The notes beneath the pieces are model-generated. The model was not told the DNA's origin. It did no database searches and saw only the letters and a program-made list of their open reading frames with translations. A DNA stretch of 51,724 nt from Candidatus Zixiibacteriota bacterium. GTDB taxonomy: Bacteria; Zixibacteria; MSB-5A5; GN15; FEB-12. Location of the stretch: contig CP070777.1 in assembly GCA_020346225.1 (NCBI GenBank), positions 141,599 to 193,322 of the forward strand, given 5' to 3'. The position numbers and the translations under genes were made by a program. Every line of letters begins with the position of its first letter. The stretch's first letter is position 1. Positions 1 to 7,818 of the stretch are shown piece by piece.

Positions 1-1335
1 CAGCGGGCGCAGCACGGGATAGCCAGGATCTCCATAGCGATCATCCTCGTCAAGATTGAACCACAGGCGCGACGTGCCCTCGTCTACATCCAAAAGCCAG
101 ACATAACGCCAGCGGCGTATCCTCTCGCGCTGGGTGAGCATGAGCGTGCCGCCCTCAGCGCCCCAGGCGTTCCGCCAGGGCTGGATACGGTGCTCGGCTC
201 GGAAAACCTCCTCGGGCTCTGCTGTGAAGGGCGCGTCCAGACGCATGAGCCGGTCGCGGTGGGGCACCTCGGCTACGGGATTTCCGCCGTCGAGGGCCTC
301 AACCCAGAAGAGCGTATGGGGAGCGGTGGGACGCCACATAATCGAGCGCGGGCCCGGCGGTACACCGTGTATCGGGACCTCGTCGGCCAGGGGCAAGGAG
401 GCGATGGTCGCTACCAGATTGCCCTCAGGGTCCCACACCTCGACCTCGCTGGCGAAGCGCCAGAAGGCCACCTCATGGGACCACGGGCCGACCAGACGCT
501 CGACCAGCAGATACTCTCCGTCCGGCGAGAACTCGGCCGTGTAATAGGGAGCGGGCGGGCCGACAACCTTCGCGTTGCCCGCCGCCGGGTCGACGATCAC
601 CAGCTCGCAGGTGGCGTAGTACTCAAAGAGGGCATCGTCATGCGCTGTTTCGAGGAGGTTGCGCGCTTCATAAGTTGAGCGGGCCGTGGCTCCTGCTCCC
701 TCAACGATCATCGGACCTGCCGGTATGGCCGGCGGCTCGGGAACCGGTCCGCGCTTCGGAATGCGGCGAACCAGCAGGCGCTCCTGGTCGGGTAGCCAGC
801 TTACGGCGGTGCCCATCAGCGGATTTAGAGCCAGGTTTTCAATCTCGGCAACGGCGCCATCTACCGAGCCAACCCACAGACCGATGTGATCGGCGTACCC
901 CACGGTGAGCGCGTAGCGTTGGCCGTCCACCGTCCATGCCATGTTATGGATTTCGCTGTTCGCCGGCAAATCGAGCGGTGTCGTGGCTCCGCTCTCGACC
1001 CGGACCAGGCGGGGGGAGGTGCCCCCGTGCTCACCGTGGTAGCCGTTGGTGGCGGGATTGACCCTGATGCCGGCCAGCTTGTGCATCGGCGCGGCCAGTT
1101 CGGCGAGGGGGGGATAAAGTATGGGATCCGCGAGGAGTAAATACTCACCCGTTGGAGCCTTCCACACCCATGGGAGTTGCGGTGCGTGGAGCGCTTTCAG
1201 CCATTCTTCGGGTGGAGACTGCCACTCCGATGGTGCCCGCAAACTGTCCTCGGATGCCCCTGCGCCCGCTGACGTCGCAAACGTCACCATCGTCAGGATA
1301 AGTGGAATGGCTGCTACGATGATTACTCTTCTCAT
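1..1335 (-). CDS. Secreted S9 peptidase, glutamyl-endopeptidase-like (N-terminal part, cut by window edge)
   Basis: The frame is open from an ATG at 1335 to the left edge: 445 codons with no stop. A near-perfect Shine-Dalgarno (AGGAGGT, read from 1347 down to 1341) precedes the ATG. Residues 1-24 form a signal peptide (MRR, a hydrophobic core, then TSAGAGA). What follows is beta-propeller sequence of a prolyl-oligopeptidase clan (S9) enzyme. Stretches such as 'IHGVPPGPRSIMW', 'FWVEALDGG' and 'EDDRYGDPGYP' are characteristic of the glutamyl endopeptidase subgroup, whose plant member is the chloroplast enzyme CGEP. The catalytic Ser-Asp-His domain should lie beyond the window, so activity cannot be judged. 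The likely role is cleavage of peptides after Glu in the periplasm or outside the cell. The S9 assignment is firm; the glutamyl specificity is inferred. Confidence 0.85.
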   Translation of the reverse strand, partial: MRRVIIVAAIPLILTMVTFATSAGAGASEDSLRAPSEWQSPPEEWLKALHAPQLPWVWKAPTGEYLLLADPILYPPLAELAAPMHKLAGIRVNPATNGYHGEHGGTSPRLVRVESGATTPLDLPANSEIHNMAWTVDGQRYALTVGYADHIGLWVGSVDGAVAEIENLALNPLMGTAVSWLPDQERLLVRRIPKRGPVPEPPAIPAGPMIVEGAGATARSTYEARNLLETAHDDALFEYYATCELVIVDPAAGNAKVVGPPAPYYTAEFSPDGEYLLVERLVGPWSHEVAFWRFASEVEVWDPEGNLVATIASLPLADEVPIHGVPPGPRSIMWRPTAPHTLFWVEALDGGNPVAEVPHRDRLMRLDAPFTAEPEEVFRAEHRIQPWRNAWGAEGGTLMLTQRERIRRWRYVWLLDVDEGTSRLWFNLDEDDRYGDPGYPVLRPL

Positions 1336-1762
1336 TCTTGACCTCCTGAGCCTACCCATTCCTCCGCACGGTCTGAGAGCTGGTTCGGCCGGGTAGCTTA
1401 CTGGTTAAGATTTTGTCTTCTGGTCTATGCGATTTTGCCGCAACGCAACAATTCATCCTCTATCGCCCGCCTCCACCTCAGATTCTGCTCAAAGCGTAGT
1501 GCCGCACAGTCAGTGTACGCCTGCAGACAAAGTGAACTCGGGAGTGGTGTAACTTAAGCCACATTCCGGCCGCTGTCAACAGCGCAGATGGTCACGATTC
1601 GGCCACAACGCGAAGAAGTGTGACGGGTTGTGTGTCCTCAACTACCCTGCCTCCGCCATCGTGGCGCAGCGTCTTTCAGTCAATCCAAAAGACCTGCTAC
1701 CGTGCCGTCCCTGATCCGGGACAAGCCGACCATATAAAGAGCCGACCTGTTCCGCTCGGAGA
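1336..1762. other. Intergenic stretch, no gene seen
   Basis: About 430 bases lie upstream of the S9 peptidase gene and downstream of the beta-lactamase-fold gene. No open frame here has protein-like composition. A small hairpin (GTCCC/GGGAC, about 1706-1722) has no T-run, so I do not call it a terminator. The S9 gene's promoter should be in this stretch, but I could not pick a convincing -35/-10 pair. Confidence 0.5.
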
Positions 1763-2860
1763 TCATTCACTCCAAACCAGGGGAGACACCAGCTCATGAA
1801 ACTGCTCGGGACGTGTCCCTACCACATCATCGTCCGTATGCGGCATTGAGGTCATGACAATCACTAACTGTTGATCCGGGACGATCAGAATACAGTTGCC
1901 ACCGTGTCCCCAGGCCTCGAATGCTTCCCACTGGGGGAGCACCCACCAGTAGTAGCCATAGTCCCTTGTATTCGGCGCGGTTTGATATGGGGTGGTGATT
2001 TGCCGTCGAGTAGACTCCGCCACCCAGGCTGAGTCGACGATCTGCTGATTGTCCCACCTGCCGTGGTCCAATGCCAGCTGTCCGATTTTTGCCAGATCGC
2101 GGGGTTTCAGATGAAGCCCGTGCGCGCCCATGGTGGTACCGGTGTGATCGGCATCCCAGTAACAGCTTTCGATACCGAGCGGGTCAAACAGTCGTTCCCT
2201 TGCCCACTGTTCCAGTGACCGGCCGGTGAGGCGTGCTATGGTATAGCTGAGAAGATGCGGGTCGCAATCGCGATAGTAGAATTCCTCACCGGGGACGGCA
2301 TACATGGGCTTATCCAGAATGTATCTTGTCGGGTCATCCGGTTGATCGGCATAGATCTCCTGCGAAAACACATCGTTGTCAAACAATAAGCCGGATGTCA
2401 TCGTGAACAGGTGGCGTATTGTGATAGAGCGCCTGGTCTCATCGGAAGGGAACTTGTCCGGGAAAATCGAGTAGAGTGTCTGATTCAGCGAGTCGACGTG
2501 CTGCTCGGAGAACACAATCCCGAACACAAGAGACGTGACGCTCTTGGTGACCGATTGGATGTTGCTATAGCGATCGCGGTCCCGAAGATCGCGACAGTAT
2601 GTCTCAAATATCAATCTGCCGTCTTTGACAACCAGCAAGCTTTTGGCGTTGAAGAAGCGGTCCTCTGCAACGAACTGAGCGTAGACTGAATCAAGTGCCT
2701 GCCGGCTTATACCAACCTCTTCCGGCGTCGCAATATCCCAGCCGTCGTCAAGCTGCGCCGGAATGCTCGGACCCGTAATCTTGAAAGGAGCATCCGGTAC
2801 GCACGTAGTCAACACCATCAGAATGAGAATACCACAGATTTGAGAGACGACCGTTCTCAT
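1763..2860 (-). CDS. Serine hydrolase lipoprotein, class C beta-lactamase fold
   Basis: This 365-residue protein belongs to the beta-lactamase/penicillin-binding-protein-like serine hydrolase family (Pfam Beta-lactamase). The signal peptide ends in a lipobox (VLTTC), so Cys20 is probably lipidated and the enzyme anchored in the envelope. The nucleophile motif SxxK is seen as 'SVTKS', and an HGG motif near the C-terminus ('WGHGGN') stands where KTG usually is. The natural substrate is unknown; many such proteins are esterases or D-Ala peptidases and not antibiotic-resistance enzymes. A GTG six bases upstream also opens the frame, but the ATG at 2860 gives the better signal peptide and has GAGGTG just before it. 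It starts 7 bp after the upstream gene's stop, so the two are probably one operon. A paralog lies at 14666-15841. Confidence 0.85.
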   Translation of the reverse strand: MRTVVSQICGILILMVLTTCVPDAPFKITGPSIPAQLDDGWDIATPEEVGISRQALDSVYAQFVAEDRFFNAKSLLVVKDGRLIFETYCRDLRDRDRYSNIQSVTKSVTSLVFGIVFSEQHVDSLNQTLYSIFPDKFPSDETRRSITIRHLFTMTSGLLFDNDVFSQEIYADQPDDPTRYILDKPMYAVPGEEFYYRDCDPHLLSYTIARLTGRSLEQWARERLFDPLGIESCYWDADHTGTTMGAHGLHLKPRDLAKIGQLALDHGRWDNQQIVDSAWVAESTRRQITTPYQTAPNTRDYGYYWWVLPQWEAFEAWGHGGNCILIVPDQQLVIVMTSMPHTDDDVVGTRPEQFHELVSPLVWSE

Positions 2861-2867
2861 GTGCACC

Positions 2868-3680
2868 TCATCCGATTTTCCATTGATAACTGAAAAGCAG
2901 TCTCGTGTTGAGAATCCAGGTATCTTGCGGCGCGGGGCAGTGGTCTAACGTGAATTCCAGGCCAAGATTCATAAGAGCGCCCTTTGAACCGCGCCTGATC
3001 AATATCTGAAGCAGCGGAGATTGATATCCCCAGATGCTCTTGAAGGCAAATGAGCTGTTTGGAGCACTAAAATGATAGCTCACGTGATTCAAAGGTTCCT
3101 GCTGCTGATACCGGGAATCAGGCGGACGTGAAACAAGACCCATAATCGGCAAATCCAGACGCACAACCGAGTATCCGAGATATGGCAGGCGGGTGTGGTA
3201 TTCTCCCACCGCCGCCAGGCTGTGTGTTGTCAACCAGTACAAATGGGCGTCATCCCAGGTATCCATAAAAAGGTTTCTCATTTGCAGCGGAAGAGCTATC
3301 CCGCACCAAAACTGCCTGTCGAGCGGACCGCTCCACACCAGCTTTGTCCAGGACGGTCGAAGTTCGAGAGCCACCGCGTAGGCCTCGTGCGAAAAGCGAT
3401 TTTCAAGCAGAGCCGCAGAGGCGAGAAGGCGAAGGCGCAGACAGGAACGTACTGTTCGGACGGTGTACCCGGCACCCAATGAAAAGACCGGCCCGTCGAA
3501 ACTGATCGGGACAACGAGGTCCTCTCGATGAGAGCCGATTCCTGTGCTCAACACGGGTCCGATATGATGGGTTCGGTGGTTCGGCTGTTGTTCGGTCTGC
3601 GGCAAGGCGTCACTCAAAAGAGACAGAGAGAGAACCAGGACGACCCCCAGTTGTTTTGCTGCTCTCGCGGTGACATGCAT
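2868..3680 (-). CDS. Putative outer-membrane beta-barrel protein, unknown function
   Basis: This 270-residue product is not a family I recognise. It has an N-terminal hydrophobic signal (residues about 10-26) ending near 'SDALPQ'. The rest alternates polar and hydrophobic residues with many aromatics and ends in a strand-like segment ('LLFSYQWKI'), as is common in small outer-membrane beta-barrels. It lies immediately upstream of the beta-lactamase-fold lipoprotein and shares its strand and probably its transcript. That suggests a linked envelope role, which is inference only. Upstream on the coding strand is an AGGTAG-type ribosome site. A periplasmic soluble protein is the alternative. Confidence 0.6.
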   Translation of the reverse strand: MHVTARAAKQLGVVLVLSLSLLSDALPQTEQQPNHRTHHIGPVLSTGIGSHREDLVVPISFDGPVFSLGAGYTVRTVRSCLRLRLLASAALLENRFSHEAYAVALELRPSWTKLVWSGPLDRQFWCGIALPLQMRNLFMDTWDDAHLYWLTTHSLAAVGEYHTRLPYLGYSVVRLDLPIMGLVSRPPDSRYQQQEPLNHVSYHFSAPNSSFAFKSIWGYQSPLLQILIRRGSKGALMNLGLEFTLDHCPAPQDTWILNTRLLFSYQWKIG

Positions 3681-3979
3681 TATGACTACCTCCCGAATGC
3701 CTGAGAGGGGTCCTCCCTACCGTTGGTGCGCGAGTGATGGGCACAGCGACCTATTGGCCCTGACCGGATCAGATACCTGGGCGACAGGTCTCGTGATGAT
3801 GTAAATATAGCAGAATCCCGGTGTGATCACCAAACCTATTTTGGCCCACACCGTTGCCGACCGCTGGTCAGGGTCGACCACGATCTGGCCTAAGTTCTTG
3901 TGCCGCAAGGTGAGTAAGTCAGGTTCTCACAGCCCCGCTCCGGGGCGATGGGCTGCCGGGCTGGATGTTGAATCTTTGC
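3681..3979. other. Intergenic stretch, no convincing gene
   Basis: This stretch lies between two minus-strand genes. A 63-codon minus-strand frame (3717-3908) exists, but it has no ribosome site and no family resemblance, so I leave it out. No strong terminator hairpin was found. Confidence 0.4.
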
Positions 3980-4471
3980 CTAGACCAGGAAACGGCGGAA
4001 AATCACAACCCAGATCACCAGTCCCAGTCCGAAATTCGTGTGATTGACGAGACTGGTGATGATGTAAGGTGATCTGCTTGGTGCTTTCGAAGCCAGAAAA
4101 CCCAGCCCTATGGCCGGATACAGCCACAACCAGGGCAAGAGAACCGTGGCTATCCCGAATATCAAAGGCATCCACACTTGATGCCGAATTGTCGCCGCTT
4201 TCAGTTCCAGGAAAAGATAGACCCCCGCCAGAACGATTCCGATCAAGTAATGAGACAACCAGGCCGCTGATTTTTCATGATTCAATGCCGGTGTTTCGTT
4301 GATATCTCTGTGTCTGAATTCTCCCCTGAACATGTAAAGGGTCCATCGTCCGATAACCTCGGCTCCTACGGGCGGGTGGATGATTTTCAATCGGCCAAGA
4401 ACCATCGCCAGCGAATCCATGACAAGGGTCGCCAGAACACCCATCAAAATCATTTCCACCAGATTGATCAA
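3980..4471 (-). CDS. DUF2938-type integral membrane protein
   Basis: This 163-residue protein has about four membrane helices. The N-terminal segment ('GVLATLVMDSLAMVLGRL') and the conserved small and aromatic residues further on ('WLSHYLIGI', 'LWLYPAIGLGFLASKAP', 'NHTNFGLGL') fit the DUF2938 family of unknown function. The frame opens with TTG at 4471. It is preceded by AAGGAAAAA with good spacing, and no better ATG gives the full first helix. It is divergent from the ECF sigma gene, with about 180 bp between them, so the two may share a control region. Confidence 0.7.
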   Translation of the reverse strand: MINLVEMILMGVLATLVMDSLAMVLGRLKIIHPPVGAEVIGRWTLYMFRGEFRHRDINETPALNHEKSAAWLSHYLIGIVLAGVYLFLELKAATIRHQVWMPLIFGIATVLLPWLWLYPAIGLGFLASKAPSRSPYIITSLVNHTNFGLGLVIWVVIFRRFLV

Positions 4472-4652
4472 TTTTTCCTTTCCTGGCAGAAAGGTGAAGG
4501 TAGATTCCTGTCCCGGATTTAAGTCACCGGTTGCAATAAGTCAATCAGTTTTTTATCGAGCGCACAGGAGGTATCGCGGCTTATTCCAGACACCACTGTC
4601 ACCCGCGGCAAAAACAGACTTGAATCAATGGCAGAACATATTATTTTAAAGG

Positions 4653-5267
4653 ATGGAGACGGACACCAGAGATTCTGACTTCAATCGCATTTTCAGCGAG
4701 CATCACAAACCTGTCTACAATTATGTTCTGCGAATGGTCAAGGAACAATCCGTAGCGGAAGAACTGACCCAGGATGTTTTCGTTAAGATTTACGGAGCTC
4801 TGGCGGACTTTCGAGGTGACTCGGAGATTTCGACCTGGATTTACCGCATCGCTACCAACGCCTGCCTCGATTACTTTCGGTCCAGGCCCCACAAGAAGTC
4901 CGAGAAGACGGATTTGTTGAGTTCGGAAGATCTCCTTAAGTCCACACTGCCCGAAGACAGGCAGGAAGTGCCGGCCGCTGAAGAGGAACTCATAAGTGCT
5001 GAGATGTCATCTTGTGTGCGGGGTTACATTGATGACCTGCCGGAAGAATACCGGGCGGTCATTCTGCTCCACGACCTTCAGGGGTTCACGAATCAGGAGA
5101 TTGCAGGGATTACCGGCGCCACCCTCGAAAATGTCAAGATTCGGCTCCACCGGGCTCGTCGGAAAATGAAGGAAGTGTTTTCCTGCAAGTGCAGTTTTTA
5201 CCGTGATGAAAGAAATGTCCTCCGATGTGTGGAGAGAGAGGAGGACGAAGGCGGGAATGACGTATGA
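4653..5267 (+). CDS. ECF-type RNA polymerase sigma factor with Cys-containing C-terminal tail
   Basis: This 204-residue protein has the two domains of a group 4 (extracytoplasmic function) sigma factor. Region 2 is at about residues 12-80 ('YNYVLRMV', 'AEELTQDVFVKIY', 'STWIYRIATNACLDYFR'). Region 4 is at about 118-175 ('LPEEYRAVILLHDLQGFTNQEIA', then 'LHRARRKMKE'). After region 4 comes a tail with Cys178, Cys180 and Cys192 around 'SFYRDERN'. Such Cys tails in some ECF groups bind metal or sense redox state. The start is constrained: a TAA lies just upstream in frame, and AAAGG abuts the ATG. The last codons overlap the anti-sigma start (ATGA), so the pair is translationally coupled. It should direct polymerase to the promoters of its own regulon, probably including the operon that follows. 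Confidence 0.93.
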   Translation: METDTRDSDFNRIFSEHHKPVYNYVLRMVKEQSVAEELTQDVFVKIYGALADFRGDSEISTWIYRIATNACLDYFRSRPHKKSEKTDLLSSEDLLKSTLPEDRQEVPAAEEELISAEMSSCVRGYIDDLPEEYRAVILLHDLQGFTNQEIAGITGATLENVKIRLHRARRKMKEVFSCKCSFYRDERNVLRCVEREEDEGGNDV

Positions 5268-5527
5268 ATTGCAGAGAATTTGAAGACCTTTTGACAGCTT
5301 ATCTGGATGGCGAAATTCCAGCCAACAAGCGCCGCTTCTTTGAGCGACACATGGAATCCTGCGAGCGGTGCCAGGCAGAGATGTCCACGTATGAAAATTG
5401 CGCTAGGCTATTCCAGAGGTTTATAAAAGACGAGGCCCCCCCGGAGGGCTTACGAAAGGCTGTCTTCGATAAATGCGGGTGCCAAGATCTCTCCGAGTGC
5501 TGTCCTCGGCCGAAGCGCGACAATTAG
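5264..5527 (+). CDS. Zinc-binding anti-sigma factor (zf-HC2/ZAS type), soluble
   Basis: This 87-residue protein carries the zinc-binding anti-sigma signature Cys3...His29-x3-Cys33-x2-Cys36, as in RsrA and ChrR-type regulators. It starts inside the sigma gene's stop codon, the usual arrangement for a sigma/anti-sigma pair. Unlike most zf-HC2 anti-sigmas it has no membrane helix, so it should act in the cytoplasm. A second Cys group lies near the C-terminus (Cys71, 73, 79, 80). Together with the Cys-tailed sigma, this suggests that oxidation or a metal releases the sigma factor, which is an inference. Confidence 0.88.
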   Translation: MNCREFEDLLTAYLDGEIPANKRRFFERHMESCERCQAEMSTYENCARLFQRFIKDEAPPEGLRKAVFDKCGCQDLSECCPRPKRDN

Positions 5528-5705
5528 CCCCCCGCCTCCTGCTTCTGGCGGTCTTTAATTCCTGCCCTCGACCATAATCGTTTATGCGGCAGCAACTTGC
5601 TGCCCCTCTGGCCACTAAACCCCGTAATTTTGTATCCTTCTTCAGATTTACTTCGTCCAATCAGACGAAACCAGAATTCCAACAGGCTGAACGAGGGAAA
5701 TTGCG

Positions 5706-5933
5706 ATGACTGACTCACAAGAAAAGAAAGCAAAAGACTCACAAGACACGCAGCGAGTCACTATTGAATTCCCGGGCAACTTCTTTCAGGGAATGTTCAG
5801 AATGATGGCCGGTGGCGGCATTTTTGGCGGAGCCGGTTCAAGCTGCTGTGATTTCCCGCAAGACAGATGTTGCCCGCCTTCCGGGGAAGATGCGGGGCAA
5901 GAGTTTACAATTACGATAAAAAGAAAGGAGTAA
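5706..5933 (+). CDS. Small Cys-pair protein of unknown function
   Basis: This 75-residue protein matches no family I know. It has a charged N-terminus, a central Gly/Met-rich segment ('MFRMMAGGGIFGGAG') and two Cys-Cys pairs ('SSCCDFP', 'DRCCPP'), then a short beta-like tail ending in 'TITIKRKE'. It lies between the anti-sigma and the YgaP-like gene, only 4 bp before the latter, and is on the same strand. It is therefore probably transcribed with them. The vicinal Cys pairs would suit metal binding or thiol chemistry, but no function is assigned. Confidence 0.65.
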   Translation: MTDSQEKKAKDSQDTQRVTIEFPGNFFQGMFRMMAGGGIFGGAGSSCCDFPQDRCCPPSGEDAGQEFTITIKRKE

Positions 5934-5937
5934 TGAA

Positions 5938-6165
5938 ATGACTATCAGGAAAAACATCGGCTGGCCGGGGCGTGTAGGGAGAATTGTTGCGGGAGTGATA
6001 CTCCTGTCGCTTGTTCCTCTCGCTTTTGCGGGTCCGAAGACACCCCTGGCCCTCTGGGGTCTCCTTGGGGTAATTCCCTTAATCGCAGGTATTTCGGGGT
6101 ATTGTCTTCCGTTTGATCTTCTGGGGATAAATACCTATCGCAAAGAGAAAACCGTAAATCAATAA
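5938..6165 (+). CDS. DUF2892 (YgaP transmembrane-domain-like) small membrane protein
   Basis: This 75-residue protein has two membrane helices. It carries the DUF2892 hallmark near the C-terminus, here 'YCLPFDLLGINTYR' in place of the usual CPLY-x-LLGI-N/S-T. In E. coli the domain is fused to a rhodanese (YgaP); here it stands alone. The start at 5938 follows AAAGGAG with ideal spacing and overlaps the stop region of the preceding gene. It lies in the operon downstream of the ECF sigma/anti-sigma pair. Its role is unknown; sulfur or thiol handling in the inner membrane is a reasonable guess from the family. Confidence 0.85.
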   Translation: MTIRKNIGWPGRVGRIVAGVILLSLVPLAFAGPKTPLALWGLLGVIPLIAGISGYCLPFDLLGINTYRKEKTVNQ

Positions 6166-6180
6166 ACGAGGGTAATACTA

Positions 6181-6366
6181 ATGTGTGGTGAACCGTTTTT
6201 GTGGATTCTTTTTCCGCTTATGTTTTTTGGGATGATGATCCTGTGCATGATTTTCTCCCGAAGGCGGGGTCGCTGGTTCTGCTGTTCTCCGTTTGACGAC
6301 AGATTCTCAGACCGCGAACGTATACGAAAACTTGAGCAAGAGATAGACGAATTAAAAGGCAGATAG
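6181..6366 (+). CDS. Small single-pass membrane protein with C-terminal coiled coil
   Basis: This 61-residue protein has one very hydrophobic helix (residues about 6-26) followed by basic residues ('SRRRGRW'), a 'FCC' motif and a short charged helix ('IRKLEQEIDELKGR') that should form a coiled coil. This is the layout of small scaffold or stress proteins such as phage-shock components, but no family is recognised. It follows the DUF2892 gene by 15 bp on the same strand. Confidence 0.65.
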   Translation: MCGEPFLWILFPLMFFGMMILCMIFSRRRGRWFCCSPFDDRFSDRERIRKLEQEIDELKGR

Positions 6367-6401
6367 GCCAGGGGTTGCCTTTCTCAGGAAGGGAACGATT
6401 T

Positions 6402-7337
6402 ATGCGAAGCTTAAGAAGTCGTTTGTTCCGCTCGGTAGTCAAGCACTGGATGTCGCCGAAGTTCAACACTCGGGCGACGGTACAGCAGCAAAGGAAAGCC
6501 CTCGAAGGTTTCGCGAAGCTTTCATTAGTCCCCGCACAGACTGAAGTACAAATTGTCGGTATCGGAAATATGTCTGCTGAATGGATTTCCGTGGGTGACA
6601 CCTTGGAAGATTGCGCCGTATTGTACCTGCACGGTGGAGCTTATAATATCGGTTCCTTGAATACGCACCGAGATATAGCCGCACGTGTTTCAAGGGCAAG
6701 CAAAGTAAAGACGTTATTAATAGACTATCGTCTTGCTCCTGAACATGCTCACCCCGCTGCAGTTGAAGATGTTGCGGTGGCGTATCGTTGGCTGCTTAAG
6801 AATGGTTTCTCCCCACACAATATAGTGGTTGCGGGTGATTCCGCCGGCGGGGGATTAGCTATCGCTGCTCTGGTCTCGCTGCGTGATGCTGGTGACCAGC
6901 TACCGGCCGCGGCAGTGTGTTTATCGCCATGGACAGATTTGGCGGGAACCGGCGAGTCAATTACATCTCTGGCTCACCGTGACCCTTTTCTCGCTCCCGA
7001 ATGGCTTCAGTTCATGGCGAACAGCTATGCCGCAGATAACGACCCGCGCTCACCCCTCATATCACCGATATTTGCTGACCTGCCGGGACTTCCACCAATA
7101 CTTATCCAAGTGGGCTCAGATGAAATTTTGCTAAGTGATTCCACTCGACTTGCCGACCGAGCCCGCGAGGCGGGTGTGGATGTAAGATTGGAGGTATGGG
7201 AAGGCATGTGGCATGTCTGGCATTTTTTTGCTGGACAGATGCCGGAAGCGAAACGTGCGATAAATGATGTCGGGACATTCATTTACCAGCACGTTAGCCA
7301 GTCGGAAGAAATAGATTTTGGCAAATCTCATCGTTGA
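6402..7337 (+). CDS. Alpha/beta hydrolase, hormone-sensitive-lipase (acetyl esterase) family
   Basis: The protein is 311 residues long and cytoplasmic, with no signal peptide. The oxyanion-hole motif HGG is at 77-79 ('LYLHGGAY') and the nucleophile elbow GDSAGG holds Ser147. Asp ('VGSDEILLSD') and His ('MWHVWHFF') complete the triad of the HSL/Est family. It should hydrolyse short-chain esters. I chose the ATG at 6402, which follows GGAAGGG; a TTG nine codons upstream gives a poorer start. It is the sixth gene of the plus-strand run behind the ECF sigma factor and starts 35 bp after the previous stop. Confidence 0.92.
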   Translation: MRSLRSRLFRSVVKHWMSPKFNTRATVQQQRKALEGFAKLSLVPAQTEVQIVGIGNMSAEWISVGDTLEDCAVLYLHGGAYNIGSLNTHRDIAARVSRASKVKTLLIDYRLAPEHAHPAAVEDVAVAYRWLLKNGFSPHNIVVAGDSAGGGLAIAALVSLRDAGDQLPAAAVCLSPWTDLAGTGESITSLAHRDPFLAPEWLQFMANSYAADNDPRSPLISPIFADLPGLPPILIQVGSDEILLSDSTRLADRAREAGVDVRLEVWEGMWHVWHFFAGQMPEAKRAINDVGTFIYQHVSQSEEIDFGKSHR

Positions 7338-7416
7338 AGTTTAGAGCGAACATCAGTATTATAGTCAATAGAGCAGAAGCGAATATAATCGCCGAAAATG
7401 CGCAAGTGAGGAACGT

Positions 7417-7818
7417 ATGAGTTCTATCAAGATGATCAGCGAGGCCGAGGCGACGGGTAAAACCAGGTCGATCTACGAAGACATCAAGGCGACTCTGGGC
7501 ATCGATTTCGTTCCAAACATGTACCGGGCGATGGCGGTCAAACCGGATTTCCTGGAGGCAAACTGGAACAAGGTCAAGGCGGTCATGCAGGCTCCAGGCA
7601 AACTTGACACTATCACCAAGGAAATAATTGCCGTGGCCGTGTCGGCGGTCATGGGCTGCCGGTACTGACTCACCGTACACACTTCCGCGGTGCGGAAACT
7701 TGGACTGGATGATGAGGGTATTGTCGAGTTGATGGCGGTAGTCGACCTTTTCAGCGGGTTTAACAAACTGATGGATGGGCTGCAGGTGGAAATGGATGAA
7801 AAGCCGTGGTACGGCTGA
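7417..7818 (+). CDS. AhpD/carboxymuconolactone-decarboxylase-like selenoprotein (Sec84 encoded by TGA)
   Basis: Read conventionally, this frame stops at TGA 7666-7668 after 83 codons, in the middle of the AhpD redox motif. Read through, it continues in frame for 49 more codons to a TGA at 7816-7818. The result is 133 residues with normal AhpD-family sequence on both sides. The TGA stands at the second Cys position: Cys81-Arg-Tyr-Sec84, then His88, matching CxxC-x3-H of AhpD-like peroxidases. A hairpin downstream (7683-7697) looks like a bacterial SECIS. AhpD-fold selenoproteins are known from environmental bacteria. The expected role is reduction of peroxides or another thiol/selenol redox reaction in the cytoplasm. 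The usual Glu three residues before the first Cys is replaced by Val. The alternative is a nonsense mutation of a Cys codon. The intact downstream frame and the hairpin argue against it, but selA/B/C/D are not in this window. Confidence 0.82.
7683..7697 (+). promoter_or_regulatory. Candidate bacterial SECIS apical stem-loop
   Basis: TTCCGC pairs perfectly with GCGGAA around a GGT loop. The loop begins 20 nt after the TGA at 7666-7668. A loop with G at its first positions (GGU, as in the E. coli fdhF element) about 20 nt beyond the codon is what SelB recognition of bacterial SECIS elements requires. It lies within the coding sequence, as bacterial SECIS elements do. Found by eye; no folding was computed. 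Confidence 0.7.

Noticed and set aside
190-678. 162-codon plus-strand frame at the left edge
   Set aside because: It lies opposite the S9 peptidase gene, which has a strong ribosome site, a signal peptide and family motifs. The plus frame has no family resemblance.
5588-5604. Hairpin GGCAGCA-ACT-TGCTGCC after the anti-sigma gene
   Set aside because: The stem is perfect but it lacks a T-run and is followed by a C-rich stretch. It could be a weak processing site, but I do not call it a terminator.
7666-7668. Reading the TGA as a plain nonsense mutation of a Cys codon
   Set aside because: It cannot be fully excluded. The intact 49-codon tail, the exact CxxC position and the SECIS-like hairpin favour selenocysteine.
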